Assembly: GCA_029213065.1 (NCBI GenBank) | Contig: JARGPH010000006.1 | Span: 1 to 64,000, forward strand | Reading direction: 5' to 3' | Source of the DNA: Verrucomicrobiales bacterium | GTDB lineage: Bacteria > Verrucomicrobiota > Verrucomicrobiia > Verrucomicrobiales > DEV007 | DNA: 64,000 nucleotides | Shown: positions 26,116 through 34,790 of the stretch, piece after piece | How positions within the stretch are numbered: the stretch's first letter is position 1 | Layout of the letters: each line of letters starts with the position of its first letter | Made by a program: the position numbers and the translations under genes | Notes under the pieces: generated by a model | Databases searched by the model: none | What the model saw: only the letters and a program-made list of their open reading frames with translations | What the model was told of the DNA's origin: nothing

Positions 26116-26765
26116 GTATTGCTGAAAATCTGAAAACGGTGCAGGCGGCGACGTCGCCCGCAACCCTCGTCGCGGTGAGCAAAACCTGGCCTGCGGAAGA
26201 TGTGCAGGAAGCTTACGACGCCGGGCAGCGCATTTTCGGGGAGAACAAGGTTCAGGAGATTCTCGAAAAGGCCCCGGTCCTGCCTCACGACATCGAATGG
26301 CATCTCATCGGGCATCTCCAGAAGAACAAAATCCGGAAAGTGCTTCCGCATTGCGCGATGATTCACAGTGTCGATTCGTTGGCGCTTGCCGCGCAGATCT
26401 CACGCATCGCCGGAGAGTTGGAAATGGAGTGCTCGATTCTATTGCAGGTGAATATCTCCGATGACGAAGCCAAGTTCGGATTCACGGCCGCTTCGCTACG
26501 TGAGGCGTTTGCTGAAATCAAAGCGCTTCCGAATGTGAACGTCGAGGGCCTCATGACGGTGCCGAAATTTGACCCCGATCCCGAGGCAGTGCGCCCCGCT
26601 TTCGCCGCGCTGCGGGAATTGCGCGATGAGCTCGCGAGCGAATACGGACTGACTTTGCCGCATCTTTCCATGGGAATGAGCCACGACGCCAAAGTCGCCG
26701 TTGAAGAGGGCGCGACCCTCGTGCGGGTCGGCTCGTCGATTTTCGGGAAGCGTGATTATTCGTGA
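26112..26765 (+). CDS. PLP-binding homeostasis protein, YggS/PROSC family
   Basis: Binds pyridoxal phosphate and helps control free PLP; no enzymatic activity is established for the family. A TIM-barrel of 217 residues: [19 protein letters not shown] (with the PLP Lys), [28 protein letters not shown], and the phosphate-binding end [28 protein letters not shown]. The gene overlaps the acetyltransferase stop. Its last 25 codons are the left end of a 150-bp tandem duplication, so a fragment of its own 3' end follows in the next gap. Confidence 0.93.
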   Translation: MSIAENLKTVQAATSPATLVAVSKTWPAEDVQEAYDAGQRIFGENKVQEILEKAPVLPHDIEWHLIGHLQKNKIRKVLPHCAMIHSVDSLALAAQISRIAGELEMECSILLQVNISDDEAKFGFTAASLREAFAEIKALPNVNVEGLMTVPKFDPDPEAVRPAFAALRELRDELASEYGLTLPHLSMGMSHDAKVAVEEGATLVRVGSSIFGKRDYS

Positions 26766-26790
26766 GGATGAGCGGCGGAAGGGCAGTGAC

Positions 26791-26840
26791 GTCGGAACGA
26801 TTCTCGTTCCGCTACAGGTAGAGGAAGGAGAACTCCTTCC
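26791..26840 (+). repeat. dispersed palindromic repeat, copy B
   Basis: GTCGGAACGATTCTCGTTCC then GGTAGA and GGAAGGAGAACTCCTTCC; the second half is a perfect palindrome. It closes the first unit of the 150-bp duplication. Confidence 0.85.
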
Positions 26841-26940
26841 AAAGTCGCCGTTGAAGAAGGGGCGACCCTCGTGCGGGTCGGCTCGTCGGTTTTCGGGAAG
26901 CGTGATTATTCGTTAGGATGAGCGGCGGAGGGGCAGTGAC

Positions 26941-26979
26941 GTCGGAACGATTCTCGTTCCGCTACGGGTAGAGGAAGGG
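26941..26979 (+). repeat. dispersed palindromic repeat, copy C
   Basis: This copy begins GTCGGAACGATTCTCGTTCC and continues through GGTAGAGGAAGG, but the second palindrome is missing because it runs into the degraded third duplication unit. Confidence 0.75.
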
Positions 26980-27149
26980 GCGATGCTCGTGCGGGGACGC
27001 ATCGTCGATCTTTGGGAAGCATCCATTTTATTTAATGCGAAATACTTGCGTTAGATATCGTTGAACGTTACCGGCATTTGTCAGTGCTCTGAATTACCGG
27101 GCCGCTCGCGTCTTCAGCGCGGGCCTGGATTGTCGCTGAATTTTTTTAA

Positions 27150-28115
27150 ATGGCCATTCTAATGTCTAAGCCTCTCCTTTTTATTACCGGCTTTCTGGGA
27201 GCTGGTAAAACGACCCTGCTGCGAGCCCTGCTTGATGAATACAAGCGGTTGGATCTGACGGCTGATGTCATTTTGAATGATTTTGAGAACGCTGAGATCG
27301 ACGCTTCCACTCTGCCTGAATCGGAGGCCTCTGTCTTCCCTCTCGCGGCGAGTTGTGCGTGCTGCGACAGTCTCGATGAACTCAAAAATCTCTGTCTTGC
27401 CGCGCAGACAGGGAGGGGGGATGCCCTTTTTATTGAGCTGAACGGCACTGCCGACCCTCTGCCGCTCCTCGAGGCTTTCACGGTGATGGAAAAAGAAATG
27501 CCGTTTTCGCCGCGGTGGCAGGTCGCGGTGGTTGATGCGCGGTATTGGCGAAAACGAAAAGAGTTCGATGCCCTCGAAACCCGACAGGTTGAGACCGCGA
27601 CCCATTGGATTCTAACGCACCGGGAGGGGCTTTCTGATGAGGAGATTGATCTCATCGTTCAATCGGTCGAGGAGACGAATCAGTATGCGACCCGAATCGA
27701 TGCCTCCCGGCTCGCCGGAGAGATCGAGGCAGCCGCAATGCAGCCGCTGAGAGCAAAAGAAGATTCTTCATGGAGGGTGGGGGAATCAGGAGGGGAGCAT
27801 CTTCATGATCATGAACATGCGCTGTCCCATCGTTTTACAGGGTGTCAGATACCCCTGCCGGGGCGTTACAGAAGTTCTCAAATGGTGCGTTTTCTCGAAT
27901 CACTGCCTGCTGAAGTGCTGCGTGCCAAGGCTCTCGTAAAACTCAGCGAAGCGCCCGGTTACCGTTGGATCTTTGAGCGAACCGGTCGTCATCCCGTCGG
28001 CGAGCCTTTGAAGGGCGATATCTTTTCGAAGGCTTCGCCATCGCTGGTGTGTATCGGGCCGGCGCTTGATCCGGTCCTTTTACGCGAGATGGTGAGAGAA
28101 CATTTCGGTATTTGA
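27150..28115 (+). CDS. COG0523/CobW-type G3E GTPase (metal homeostasis)
   Basis: P-loop GTPase of the COG0523 family, which handles zinc or other metal delivery or insertion. The Walker A motif GFLGAGKTTL lies near 14-23, the metal-binding CxCC-type motif reads SCACCDS near 67-73, and a His-rich stretch HLHDHEHALSH lies near 218-228. The C-terminal ~80 residues form the CobW_C-like domain. The 321 residues are typical. ATG at 27150 was chosen; ATG at 27162 (MSKPLLF) is also possible. It is monocistronic between two repeat-rich gaps, and no clear Zur box was found upstream. The metal and client are unknown. Confidence 0.87.
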   Translation: MAILMSKPLLFITGFLGAGKTTLLRALLDEYKRLDLTADVILNDFENAEIDASTLPESEASVFPLAASCACCDSLDELKNLCLAAQTGRGDALFIELNGTADPLPLLEAFTVMEKEMPFSPRWQVAVVDARYWRKRKEFDALETRQVETATHWILTHREGLSDEEIDLIVQSVEETNQYATRIDASRLAGEIEAAAMQPLRAKEDSSWRVGESGGEHLHDHEHALSHRFTGCQIPLPGRYRSSQMVRFLESLPAEVLRAKALVKLSEAPGYRWIFERTGRHPVGEPLKGDIFSKASPSLVCIGPALDPVLLREMVREHFGI

Positions 28116-28201
28116 AGATGGAGCGGTGATTCCGCCACATTTCGCGGTTGCGCAGTGCTCCGGTTTTAGACAACATCAGAGGTCTTCATTAATTGATTGC
28201 T

Positions 28202-29545
28202 ATGGCAGAAACCAAACCGAAATCCGCGATGCCGATATTGAGCATCATGATGTTCCTTCAGTTTTTTACCTGGGGGGCGTGGTTCGCAACGCTCGGTCAG
28301 GCGCTGGGTGCGAATGAACTGGGCGGTGCGATCGGTGACGCCTACGCATCGGCCCCCTGGGGTGCGATTATTGCCCCGCTCTTTTTAGGGGTCATCGCCG
28401 ACCGGTTTTTCCCGTCTCAGGTCGTCTTCGGTGTGCTCTTTCTGCTCGGCGGAGTCTTTATGTTTATGGCTGCCGATGCCGGCGCGGCCGGTAATGCTGA
28501 CAAGGTCGTCTTTTACCTGATCGCTCACATGCTTTGCTACATGCCGACGCTCGGTTTGGGTAACACGATTACCTTTGCCAACCTCGAGCGGCTCCAGTTT
28601 CCGAAAGTGCGCGTCTGGGGAACGATCGGCTGGATCGCAGCCGGGCTCGTTGTCGGTTTCCTCGGTTGGACCTCCAGTTTGGAGATTTTCAAACTCGCCG
28701 GGGTGAGTTCGCTCCTTCTCGGTGTCATGGCGTTTTTCCTTCCTCACACACCGCCTCCGGCAAAAGGCGAGCCGATCAATATGCGGGCGCTGCTCATGGT
28801 CGATGCGTGGAAGCTGCTCGCAAAGCCCGGCTTCCTCGTCTTCATCATCTGTTCGGGGTTGATCTGTATCCCCCTCGCTTATTACTACGCCTACACTTCC
28901 AATTTCCTCGCCAACACCGGTTTTGAAGAGGCGGCATCAACCATGACGATCGGTCAGATGTCGGAGATCGTCTTTATGCTCCTGATTCCGTTCTTCTTTC
29001 GAAAGCTGGGCGTGAAATGGATGATCCTCGTCGGGATGCTCGCCTGGGTGGTTCGGTATTTACTTTTCGCCTTTGGCGCGCCGGACCAAGTCGCCTGGAT
29101 GATGTTCGCGGGTATCGCGCTCCACGGAATCTGCTACGATTTCTTCTTCGTTACGGGCTTTATGTACACTGACAAGGTGGCGCCCAAGGCGGTGAGCGGG
29201 CAGGCTCAGAGTCTGCTGGTTTTCGTCACCCAGGGGCTGGGTATGTTTTTCGGATTCAAGGTAGCAGGAGCGAAATTCGCGGGAGTTCCGGGGTATGGGC
29301 CGCTCGACGAGGCGATCAGTGCGGCACGTCCGGAAGTCGATTTGTCCTTTGGGGACAAGCTCACGAAGCTGTTTTCCTTCAACATGCCCGAGTCTATCGA
29401 TCCCGGTCTCGTCTCGACGGCGATGGAGCAGTGGAAAGGTTTCTGGCTTTTTCCTGCGCTTCTCGCCGGCATCATTGCGGTGATTTTCTTTGTCGGCTTC
29501 TGGGATAAAACGAAGGTTACCGAAGACGATCTCGAGGACATATAG
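28202..29545 (+). CDS. MFS transporter, nucleoside:H+ symporter-like
   Basis: An inner-membrane carrier with about 12 predicted helices and 448 residues. The N-terminus (SIMMFLQFFTWGAWFATLG), the ADRFFPSQ loop and the VRVWGTIGWIAAGL motif are typical of the nucleoside:H+ symporter branch (YegT/NupG-like) of the major facilitator superfamily. The first helices, the short loop with DRF and the central hydrophilic segment (PPPAKGEPINMRALL) are plain. A TTG at 28193 is in frame; ATG at 28202 was preferred. Next to a sugar-type oxidoreductase, it may serve catabolism of an extracellular compound, but the substrate is unknown. Confidence 0.88.
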   Translation: MAETKPKSAMPILSIMMFLQFFTWGAWFATLGQALGANELGGAIGDAYASAPWGAIIAPLFLGVIADRFFPSQVVFGVLFLLGGVFMFMAADAGAAGNADKVVFYLIAHMLCYMPTLGLGNTITFANLERLQFPKVRVWGTIGWIAAGLVVGFLGWTSSLEIFKLAGVSSLLLGVMAFFLPHTPPPAKGEPINMRALLMVDAWKLLAKPGFLVFIICSGLICIPLAYYYAYTSNFLANTGFEEAASTMTIGQMSEIVFMLLIPFFFRKLGVKWMILVGMLAWVVRYLLFAFGAPDQVAWMMFAGIALHGICYDFFFVTGFMYTDKVAPKAVSGQAQSLLVFVTQGLGMFFGFKVAGAKFAGVPGYGPLDEAISAARPEVDLSFGDKLTKLFSFNMPESIDPGLVSTAMEQWKGFWLFPALLAGIIAVIFFVGFWDKTKVTEDDLEDI

Positions 29546-29560
29546 AACTCCAGACTCAAG

Positions 29561-29589
29561 AGGGTTGGGTGCATGACCTGACCCTGTCT
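29561..29589. repeat. short 3'-end motif, copy 2
   Basis: AGGGTTGGGTGCATGACCTG then ACCCTGTCT; AGGGT/ACCCT can pair into a hairpin. It lies 16 bp after the MFS stop codon. The core ATGACCTGACCCTGT is shared with 13797 and 40504. Confidence 0.6.
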
Positions 29590-29617
29590 GATTAGATTGA
29601 AACCGGTCACCTTCGGG

Positions 29618-30694
29618 ATGAAACGTTGGAGAGTCGCGGGGATCAATTTTGATCATTTTCACATGGGGGATCTGTTGCGTCTCGCGCACGATCACCCTCA
29701 GGTCGACCTCGTCGGGATTTGCGATGAGAAGCCGGATCGCATGGAGGAGGCGGCCCGGAATTTTTCGCTGCGGAGCGATCAGGTGTTTACCGATCATGAA
29801 GATTGCCTGAAGACGACGAAGCCGGATCTCGTGATTCTCTGCCCGGCGGCAGCGAGGCATGCCGAGTGGGTGGAGAAAGTCGCTCCGTTCGGGGGCCATG
29901 TGCTCGTGGAGAAGCCGTTCGCGACCTCTCTCGCTGAAGCGGATCGCATGGTGGCGGCGATGGCCAAATCGGGACGGAATCTCGCGATCAACTGGCCGCT
30001 CGCATGGGTGCCTGCACATGCCAAATGCCATGAACTGATCGCCACCGGTGCGATCGGAGAGGTCTGCGAAGTGCATTTCTACGATGGCAATCGCGGGCCG
30101 CTCTGGCATGGCGCTGACAAGATCGAACACGAGCCTACGGACGAAGTCAAAGAGGCGAGTTGGTTTTACCGCGAGTCCGATGGCGGCGGGAGCATGCAGG
30201 ATTATCTGGGTTACGGGACGACGCTGGGGACCTGGTTTAACGGGGGGCAAAAGCCAGTCGAAGTGATGGCGATGTGGGACCGTGAGGGCAACGGTCTCGA
30301 AGTGGATGAGCACAGTGTCACGGTGGCCCGCTACGCCGGAGGGCTTTCAAAATTTGAAACGAGATGGGGGACCTTTTCGGATCCGTGGACCCATCAGCCC
30401 CAGCCGAAATGCGGTTTCGTTGTCAAAGGCACAACGGGGACGATTTCCAGCTACGACTACGAGTCTTTTGTGACCCTTCAGGATTCGGGTTCGCCTGAGG
30501 GCCGCCGTGTCGAGGCGCCCGCATTGAGCGCGCCATTCCGGAATCCGATCGAGTATTTTCTCCACTGCATTGAGGAGGGGATTCCGGTTGAGGGGCCGCT
30601 CAGCGTTGAGACCTCCCGGATCGGTCAGCAGATCGTCGATACCGCGTATGAGAGTGCGAAGCAGGGACGGGCCCTGCCGCTTGTGGGCGAATAG
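29618..30694 (+). CDS. Gfo/Idh/MocA-family oxidoreductase
   Basis: NAD(P)-dependent oxidoreductase of the glucose-fructose/inositol dehydrogenase family. The N-terminal Rossmann half has VAGINFDHFHMG near the start, then VDLVGICDEKPDRM, the PAAARHAEWVEK segment and the catalytic motif EKPFA (GHVLVEKPF). The C-terminal alpha/beta half carries HSVTVARYAGGL. ATG at 29618 was preferred over a TTG at 29597. It follows the MFS transporter in the same direction and may use the same substrate; the substrate is unknown. Length (358) is typical. Confidence 0.88.
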   Translation: MKRWRVAGINFDHFHMGDLLRLAHDHPQVDLVGICDEKPDRMEEAARNFSLRSDQVFTDHEDCLKTTKPDLVILCPAAARHAEWVEKVAPFGGHVLVEKPFATSLAEADRMVAAMAKSGRNLAINWPLAWVPAHAKCHELIATGAIGEVCEVHFYDGNRGPLWHGADKIEHEPTDEVKEASWFYRESDGGGSMQDYLGYGTTLGTWFNGGQKPVEVMAMWDREGNGLEVDEHSVTVARYAGGLSKFETRWGTFSDPWTHQPQPKCGFVVKGTTGTISSYDYESFVTLQDSGSPEGRRVEAPALSAPFRNPIEYFLHCIEEGIPVEGPLSVETSRIGQQIVDTAYESAKQGRALPLVGE

Positions 30695-30736
30695 AGTGGC
30701 TCCGTCGTCCACTCGCTGGCGCTCGCCGCCACAGAA

Positions 30737-30950
30737 GGGGGGGGGGCTCTGAATGGGCTGAAAGCCCTATCGAATAGAGCCCGGGACTTCAGTCCCGGGA
30801 ATGAAATAGTAAATATCCGCGACCTGAACGACCGCCCGGAAATTCTCTTTGGATTCTGTATCTGCGAGCGGCCTTTCAGGACGCAGGTATTGAATGTGCC
30901 ATAACCCCGGATTGAAATCCGGGGCTGTTTACAGTGATGCTTTCAGCATC
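30737..30950. repeat. hairpin cluster with a poly-G tract
   Basis: This gap holds a G10 run (30737-30746) and four stems: GGGCTGAAAGCCC (30755-30767), CCCGGGACTTCAGTCCCGGG (30780-30799), CCCCGGATTGAAATCCGGGG (30905-30924) and GATGCTTTCAGCATC (30936-30950). The loops all carry TTCAG or its complement CTGAA/TTGAA, so they form one related set. The cluster separates a plus-strand gene from the convergent pheA and may act as a double-sided terminator or a REP-type element. Confidence 0.75.
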
Positions 30951-30955
30951 TCAGT

Positions 30956-32014
30956 TTACGCGGGGTAGCTTCCGAGAGTCTTCACGAAGGAGCAGTTCTT
31001 GCCGACTTCCTCGATGGCGTTGGCGAGCTCGGGCTCTTCGCAGTGCCCTGCGATGTCGACGAAGAAGTAATACTCCCAGGCACGGCGTTTCGAGGGACGG
31101 CTTTCGATTTTTGACATGTTGATCGAAAGTTTCTCGAAGGGCTCAAGAGCACGATGGAGGGAACCGGGTTCGTCGCGAACCGAGAACATCACCGAAGTGC
31201 GGTCGTTGCCGGTCGGAGGGCAGGTCTTGTGACTGATGACGAGGAAACGGGTCGTGTTGTTCGCGATGTCCTGAATGGAACGCTCCAGCAAGTTGATGTT
31301 GTAGAGTTCGGAAAGGAGCGAACCTCCGAGGACCGCTGAGTTGGGCTCCTTCGCCGCGATCTCTGCAGCTGCGGCGGAACTCGATTTCTCGATCGGCTGA
31401 ATCTCGTTGAAATTCTTGGCCAGCCAGCCACGACACTGGGCGATAATCTGCGGGTGGCTGTAAATCTGCTGGATCTCTTCGCGCGGGCAGTTCGCCATGA
31501 GGTTGTTCTCAATCGAGAGCATGACCTGCCCGTAGATTTTGAGCGGGGAGTCGGCGAAAAGATCGAGGGTGTGGGTGACAGCTCCTTCGGTTGAATTCTC
31601 GATCGGAACGACTCCGTAGTCGGCGATGCGCCGTTCGACCTGATTGAAAACATCCCCGAAGCTGGGCTGGGGAAGGTATTTCACGCTGTGACCGAATTTT
31701 CCGATCGCGGCCTGGTGGGTCCAGGTGCCGGCAGGGCCGAGGTAGGCGATCTTGAGGTCCTCTTCGAGGGCGAGAGCTGCCGACATGATCTCGCGGTAGA
31801 TCGCACGAATCGAGTCATCGGGAAGGCGGCCTCCTTCTCCTTTTTTGCAGAGGCTGCGGAGCAATTTTTCCTCGCGCTCGGGAGCGTAAATTTCGAGTCC
31901 GTTCTGCTTTTTGATTTCACCGATTTCATGGACAACGTCGGCCCGCTCATTGAGGAGTCGGATGATGTCAGTATCGATCGCGTCGATTTTGATGCGCTGT
32001 TCTTCGAGGCTCAT
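30956..32014 (-). CDS. pheA: chorismate mutase / prephenate dehydratase
   Basis: Bifunctional enzyme of phenylalanine synthesis in the cytosol. Residues 1-85 are an AroQ-type chorismate mutase (DAIDTDIIRLLNERADVV). Residues 92-270 are prephenate dehydratase (YLGPAGTWTHQAA, PIENSTEGAV, NTTRFLVIS). Residues 275-352 are an ACT domain for feedback by phenylalanine (DEPGSLHRALEPF, ESRPSKRRAWEYYFFVD). The 352 residues match the normal fusion. It follows scpB by 13 bp, so it is probably co-transcribed with scpA-scpB, an arrangement seen elsewhere in this lineage but not of obvious functional logic. Confidence 0.95.
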   Translation of the reverse strand: MSLEEQRIKIDAIDTDIIRLLNERADVVHEIGEIKKQNGLEIYAPEREEKLLRSLCKKGEGGRLPDDSIRAIYREIMSAALALEEDLKIAYLGPAGTWTHQAAIGKFGHSVKYLPQPSFGDVFNQVERRIADYGVVPIENSTEGAVTHTLDLFADSPLKIYGQVMLSIENNLMANCPREEIQQIYSHPQIIAQCRGWLAKNFNEIQPIEKSSSAAAAEIAAKEPNSAVLGGSLLSELYNINLLERSIQDIANNTTRFLVISHKTCPPTGNDRTSVMFSVRDEPGSLHRALEPFEKLSINMSKIESRPSKRRAWEYYFFVDIAGHCEEPELANAIEEVGKNCSFVKTLGSYPA

Positions 32015-32026
32015 AAAAATGGTGGG

Positions 32027-32806
32027 TCAGTTGGCGGGCTGATCGGTTTCCTCAGCTTCGTCTTCAGAGGATTCATTCTCCTCTGATTGATTGCTTTCGT
32101 CGGATGATTCTTCTTCGATTAAATCCTCTTCGGCTTCGAGCGCGGCGATTCGCGCTGCATTGTCGTCCATTTCTACGGCTTCCGCCTCAGCATCTTCGGC
32201 GGGCGCGGCTTCTTCCGCAGCCGGTTCCTCCTCGGCGGTGGGCAATTCCACGATACGCAATTCCGACGCGTTGGGAAGGTCGTCCAGTTCCTTGATCCCG
32301 AAGTGGGCCATGAACTCTTCGGTGGTTTCGTAGAGCATGGGGCGGCCGGGGAGATCGGCACGACCTCCGATACGAATGAGCCGGCGATCGATCAGTTTTT
32401 GAATCTGCCCGTCGACGGAGACACCGCGGACGGCCTCGATGTCTGCCTTCGTGATCGGCTGGCGGTAGGCGATCAGCGCGATCGTTTCGAGAGCGGCGGC
32501 GCTGAGTTTTTCGGGCCGCATCTCAGGAAGAAGGGCCCGGATCCAATCGGCGTAGATTTCCCGGGTTACAAATCGCCAGCCGTTTGACCCTTCGCTCAGT
32601 TGGATCGCACTTCCGTTCTGAACCAGTTTTTCATCAAGTTCCGCGATGACGACTTCGATGTTGGATGCGTTGATCGTTTCCCACTCCTGTGCTTCGGGGA
32701 TGGCAGAGTCTTCCGCGGCGCGCCGAACCGCTTTCGCTATTTCAGCGGAAGTAACAGGTTCAGGAGCGGCATAAATCAAGGCCTCGACGATGTGAATCAG
32801 TTCCAT
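32027..32806 (-). CDS. scpB: segregation and condensation protein B
   Basis: Kleisin-associated subunit of the SMC-ScpAB condensin-like complex. Residues 1-180 hold the two winged-helix domains ([62 protein letters not shown]). The last ~75 residues are a very acidic, disordered tail (Glu/Asp/Ala-rich). At 259 residues it is longer than the usual 180-200 because of this tail. It sits between scpA and pheA on the minus strand. Confidence 0.93.
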   Translation of the reverse strand: MELIHIVEALIYAAPEPVTSAEIAKAVRRAAEDSAIPEAQEWETINASNIEVVIAELDEKLVQNGSAIQLSEGSNGWRFVTREIYADWIRALLPEMRPEKLSAAALETIALIAYRQPITKADIEAVRGVSVDGQIQKLIDRRLIRIGGRADLPGRPMLYETTEEFMAHFGIKELDDLPNASELRIVELPTAEEEPAAEEAAPAEDAEAEAVEMDDNAARIAALEAEEDLIEEESSDESNQSEENESSEDEAEETDQPAN

Positions 32807-32898
32807 TTAGGTCTCGTTGAAGAGGTGGCGGGAGGGCTCGTAAGCTGCGCTGAATTTGAAGGAATTAAAGTGGATTCTTATTCGGTTTCCGTTCGCGT

Positions 32899-33792
32899 CT
32901 AGAATTCGTTTCGTCTCATCTGGATTTCTCCGAGGACAATTTTCTGAACCACTCTGAAATAATTGAGCTTCATCAGTTCAAGAACGGCGAGGAAGGTGAC
33001 AATCAATTCATTTTTGCTCGCTGCACCGGTGAAAAGATCGACGAACTTGATGGTTCCTCCGGGTTCCACCTTATCGAGGATGAAAGCGATTTTGTCACTC
33101 ACGGTGAACTGATCATCGACGATCTCTCCGAGGCTGTCATCCTGAAAGCGGTCAAGGATGCTCTGAAAGGCGCGGATCAGATCAAAAACGTTTACGTCAT
33201 CGGAAAGAGGGCGCTCTTCCCCTTCGGCGCTTTTGATTTTGTCGGGCTTGTGGGAAAAGTGATTCTGCTGCTTCGATTCCTTCTCTGCGAGCTGACGCGC
33301 GGCTTCCTTGAATTTTTTATATTCAATGAGCTGTTTAATGAGATCCCAGCGTGGATCCTCTTCGTCCGCATCTTCCTCGGGCGGCTGCACGTGCTTCGGC
33401 AGCATCATGCGACTCTTGATGTAGCAGAGGTTCGCGGCCATGACGAGGAATTCACCGGCGAGGCCGATATTCAGCATCTTAAAGGTTTCGAGGTAAGCCA
33501 TGTATTGCTTCGTGATCGCTTCGATCGGAATATCGTAAATATCGATCTCGTCCCTTTTGATGAGGTAGAGAAGGAGATCCATTGGCCCTTCGAAGATATC
33601 GAGTTCCACTTTGTAGGAGGACTCGTTGTCGTCGCCGGAAAATGAGTCGTCATCGGAAGAGGTATCGTCGCTCCCTGATGCCTCGGAACCGGCTTCGTCA
33701 GAGGCTGTGGCTTCCTCTGAAACGTCTCCTTCCGGGGGCGTCTCGTTTTCAGGAATCTCAGGTTCCTCTGCTTCTGTGGTGTCGTCGTTCAA
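32899..33792 (-). CDS. scpA: segregation and condensation protein A
   Basis: Kleisin subunit of the SMC-ScpAB complex. The family core begins at YKVELDIFEGPMDLLLYLIK (about 60-80) and has ANLCYIKSRMMLP, then the C-terminal winged helix (FLAVLELMKLNYFRVVQ). The N-terminal ~60 residues are an acidic, low-complexity extension (Asp/Ser/Glu-rich) missing in most ScpA proteins. The only in-frame start covering it is TTG (33790-33792), directly after an in-frame TAA, so the start is uncertain. It precedes scpB, as usual. Confidence 0.92.
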   Translation of the reverse strand: MNDDTTEAEEPEIPENETPPEGDVSEEATASDEAGSEASGSDDTSSDDDSFSGDDNESSYKVELDIFEGPMDLLLYLIKRDEIDIYDIPIEAITKQYMAYLETFKMLNIGLAGEFLVMAANLCYIKSRMMLPKHVQPPEEDADEEDPRWDLIKQLIEYKKFKEAARQLAEKESKQQNHFSHKPDKIKSAEGEERPLSDDVNVFDLIRAFQSILDRFQDDSLGEIVDDQFTVSDKIAFILDKVEPGGTIKFVDLFTGAASKNELIVTFLAVLELMKLNYFRVVQKIVLGEIQMRRNEF

Positions 33793-33950
33793 TTAGACCG
33801 AATGGTTGAATAGATCAAAGCCCCCGCAGGGGACATTTGCAAGGTGAGAGGTGGAGGAGTTGCGATGAGATTCGGCCTTTTCCGGGAGGCATTTTAGTTG
33901 AAGGATCCTTAATTCTTGAAATGCTCAATAATTACTCTACTTTCTAGCAG

Positions 33951-34184
33951 ATGAGCGATTCCAAGGCAGATCCAAAGCCCATTTCCCGCTCCGAAGCGAA
34001 GCGGTTATGGAGCTTGATGAAGCAGAAAAAGCCTCTATCGCAGGCGGATCGGGATCTCGTGAAGCAGGCGGCAGAGTGGCAGATGTTTCACCACCACGGG
34101 ATCCGGCTGAAGCCTGGGAGCGAGCCCTCAGCAGCCAGTTCCGAAATCTCATCTCGTTCGCAAGGGAACGTGACTGTCTCCTGA
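33951..34184 (+). CDS. small ORF overlapping the next gene, possibly its shifted 5' part
   Basis: A 77-residue frame starting ATGAGCGAT. Residues 14-50 (EAKRLWSLMKQKKPLSQADR onward) look like real helical protein, and the local codon choice is like that of neighbouring genes. From about 34105 the coding-like signal moves to the other frame, which continues to 34693. Either two genes overlap or one gene carries a -1 frameshift near 34100-34110. No slippery heptamer is obvious. Confidence 0.4.
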   Translation: MSDSKADPKPISRSEAKRLWSLMKQKKPLSQADRDLVKQAAEWQMFHHHGIRLKPGSEPSAASSEISSRSQGNVTVS

Positions 34185-34693
34185 CGCGTGCGGATTTGCC
34201 CTCTCTCGATTACGGGAAAGGCGGCATGGAGCACGAAATTTTCCACGACCCTCACGAGGACCGGTTCTGGAAATCCACCTTTGCCGGTTTTGCAGGATTC
34301 GGCCCGTCCGGCTACTCGACGCCATTCGGGTATTTGAGACGATTGCGCCTTTCCAATCTGGTTTTCGGCGATGATGTCCGTTTTGAGGGGATTTGGGAGC
34401 GCCCCGATGGCCCCGGTATTGTTACCTCGCAGCGTTACATTCTTCCCGATCCCATGGCGGGGGTTCCGACGATGGAAGCGGTCTGCGAATTCATGACCGG
34501 TCTCGGTTTTACGCGGGACGGTGAAAATGTCAGCTTTCTCCGCGAGTCGGACGGCGTGCTCGCTCAGGATGCGCACCCGAGGAATTACATCCGTGCCGTC
34601 GATGGCGACATATACGCAATTGATGTGCAGCCTTTTCTGGAGAAAGGCCGCCCCTGGGAAGAGGTGCATGCCTTCGAAGATGTTGCGAGGTAG
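34007..34693 (+). CDS. conserved-looking hypothetical protein
   Basis: A 228-residue frame that I do not recognise. The first ~35 residues are low in complexity and probably not real coding; from about residue 33 (DPAEAWERALSSQFRNLISF) it reads like a soluble protein. Features include Gly/Phe-rich FAGFAGFGPSG, YILPDPMAG and the C-terminal YIRAVDGDIYAIDVQPFLEKG. An alternative start is GTG at 34076. It may join in frame with the 33951 ORF if a frameshift is corrected, giving about 245 residues. No signal peptide or membrane helix is visible. Confidence 0.55.
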   Translation: MELDEAEKASIAGGSGSREAGGRVADVSPPRDPAEAWERALSSQFRNLISFARERDCLLTRADLPSLDYGKGGMEHEIFHDPHEDRFWKSTFAGFAGFGPSGYSTPFGYLRRLRLSNLVFGDDVRFEGIWERPDGPGIVTSQRYILPDPMAGVPTMEAVCEFMTGLGFTRDGENVSFLRESDGVLAQDAHPRNYIRAVDGDIYAIDVQPFLEKGRPWEEVHAFEDVAR

Positions 34694-34742
34694 CTGCGTT
34701 TGCCAAAACGTGGCTCAAAGCCAATCAGCTCTTTGAAAAAGC

Positions 34743-34772
34743 CTTTATCCTTATCTTTATTCTTATTTTTTC
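34743..34772. repeat. low-complexity TTATCT-like stretch
   Basis: Pyrimidine/A-rich degenerate hexamers (TTTATCCTTATCTTTATTC, then T6) lie in the gap between two plus-strand genes. The T-rich end could aid termination but no stem is present. Confidence 0.5.
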
Positions 34773-34790
34773 CCCTCCCAGTCATGAGAG

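Larger units (their letters stand above)
26691..27022 (+). repeat. 150-bp tandem duplication including the end of yggS
   Basis: The block 26691-26840 (from AAAGTCGCCGTTGAAGA to CTCCTTCC) is repeated at 26841-26990 with a period of exactly 150 bp and only a few changes. A diverged third partial copy covers about 26970-27022. Each unit holds the last codons of yggS, a short spacer and a copy of the dispersed palindromic repeat. Copy 2 lost the ORF stop (TCG TGA became TCG TTA) but has no start, so it is not a gene. This fills most of the 384-bp gap before the CobW-like gene. Confidence 0.92.

Noticed and set aside
26990-27149. Zur-type operator before the CobW-like gene
   Set aside because: GCGAAATACTTGCGTTAGA and its surroundings show no convincing dyad of the Zur type.
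29060-30313. 417-residue minus-strand ORF
   Set aside because: It lies antisense to the MFS transporter and the oxidoreductase, both strong family matches, and has no recognisable motif. Long antisense frames are common in GC-rich genes with this codon use.
32461-32468. GGCGGTAG in the scpB gene (plus strand)
   Set aside because: The 8-mer is within coding DNA and the following bases GCGA do not fit the ops pattern (T and G at positions 11 and 12). The same holds for 55845-55852 in the DUF1552 gene. These show that the 8-mer alone occurs by chance.
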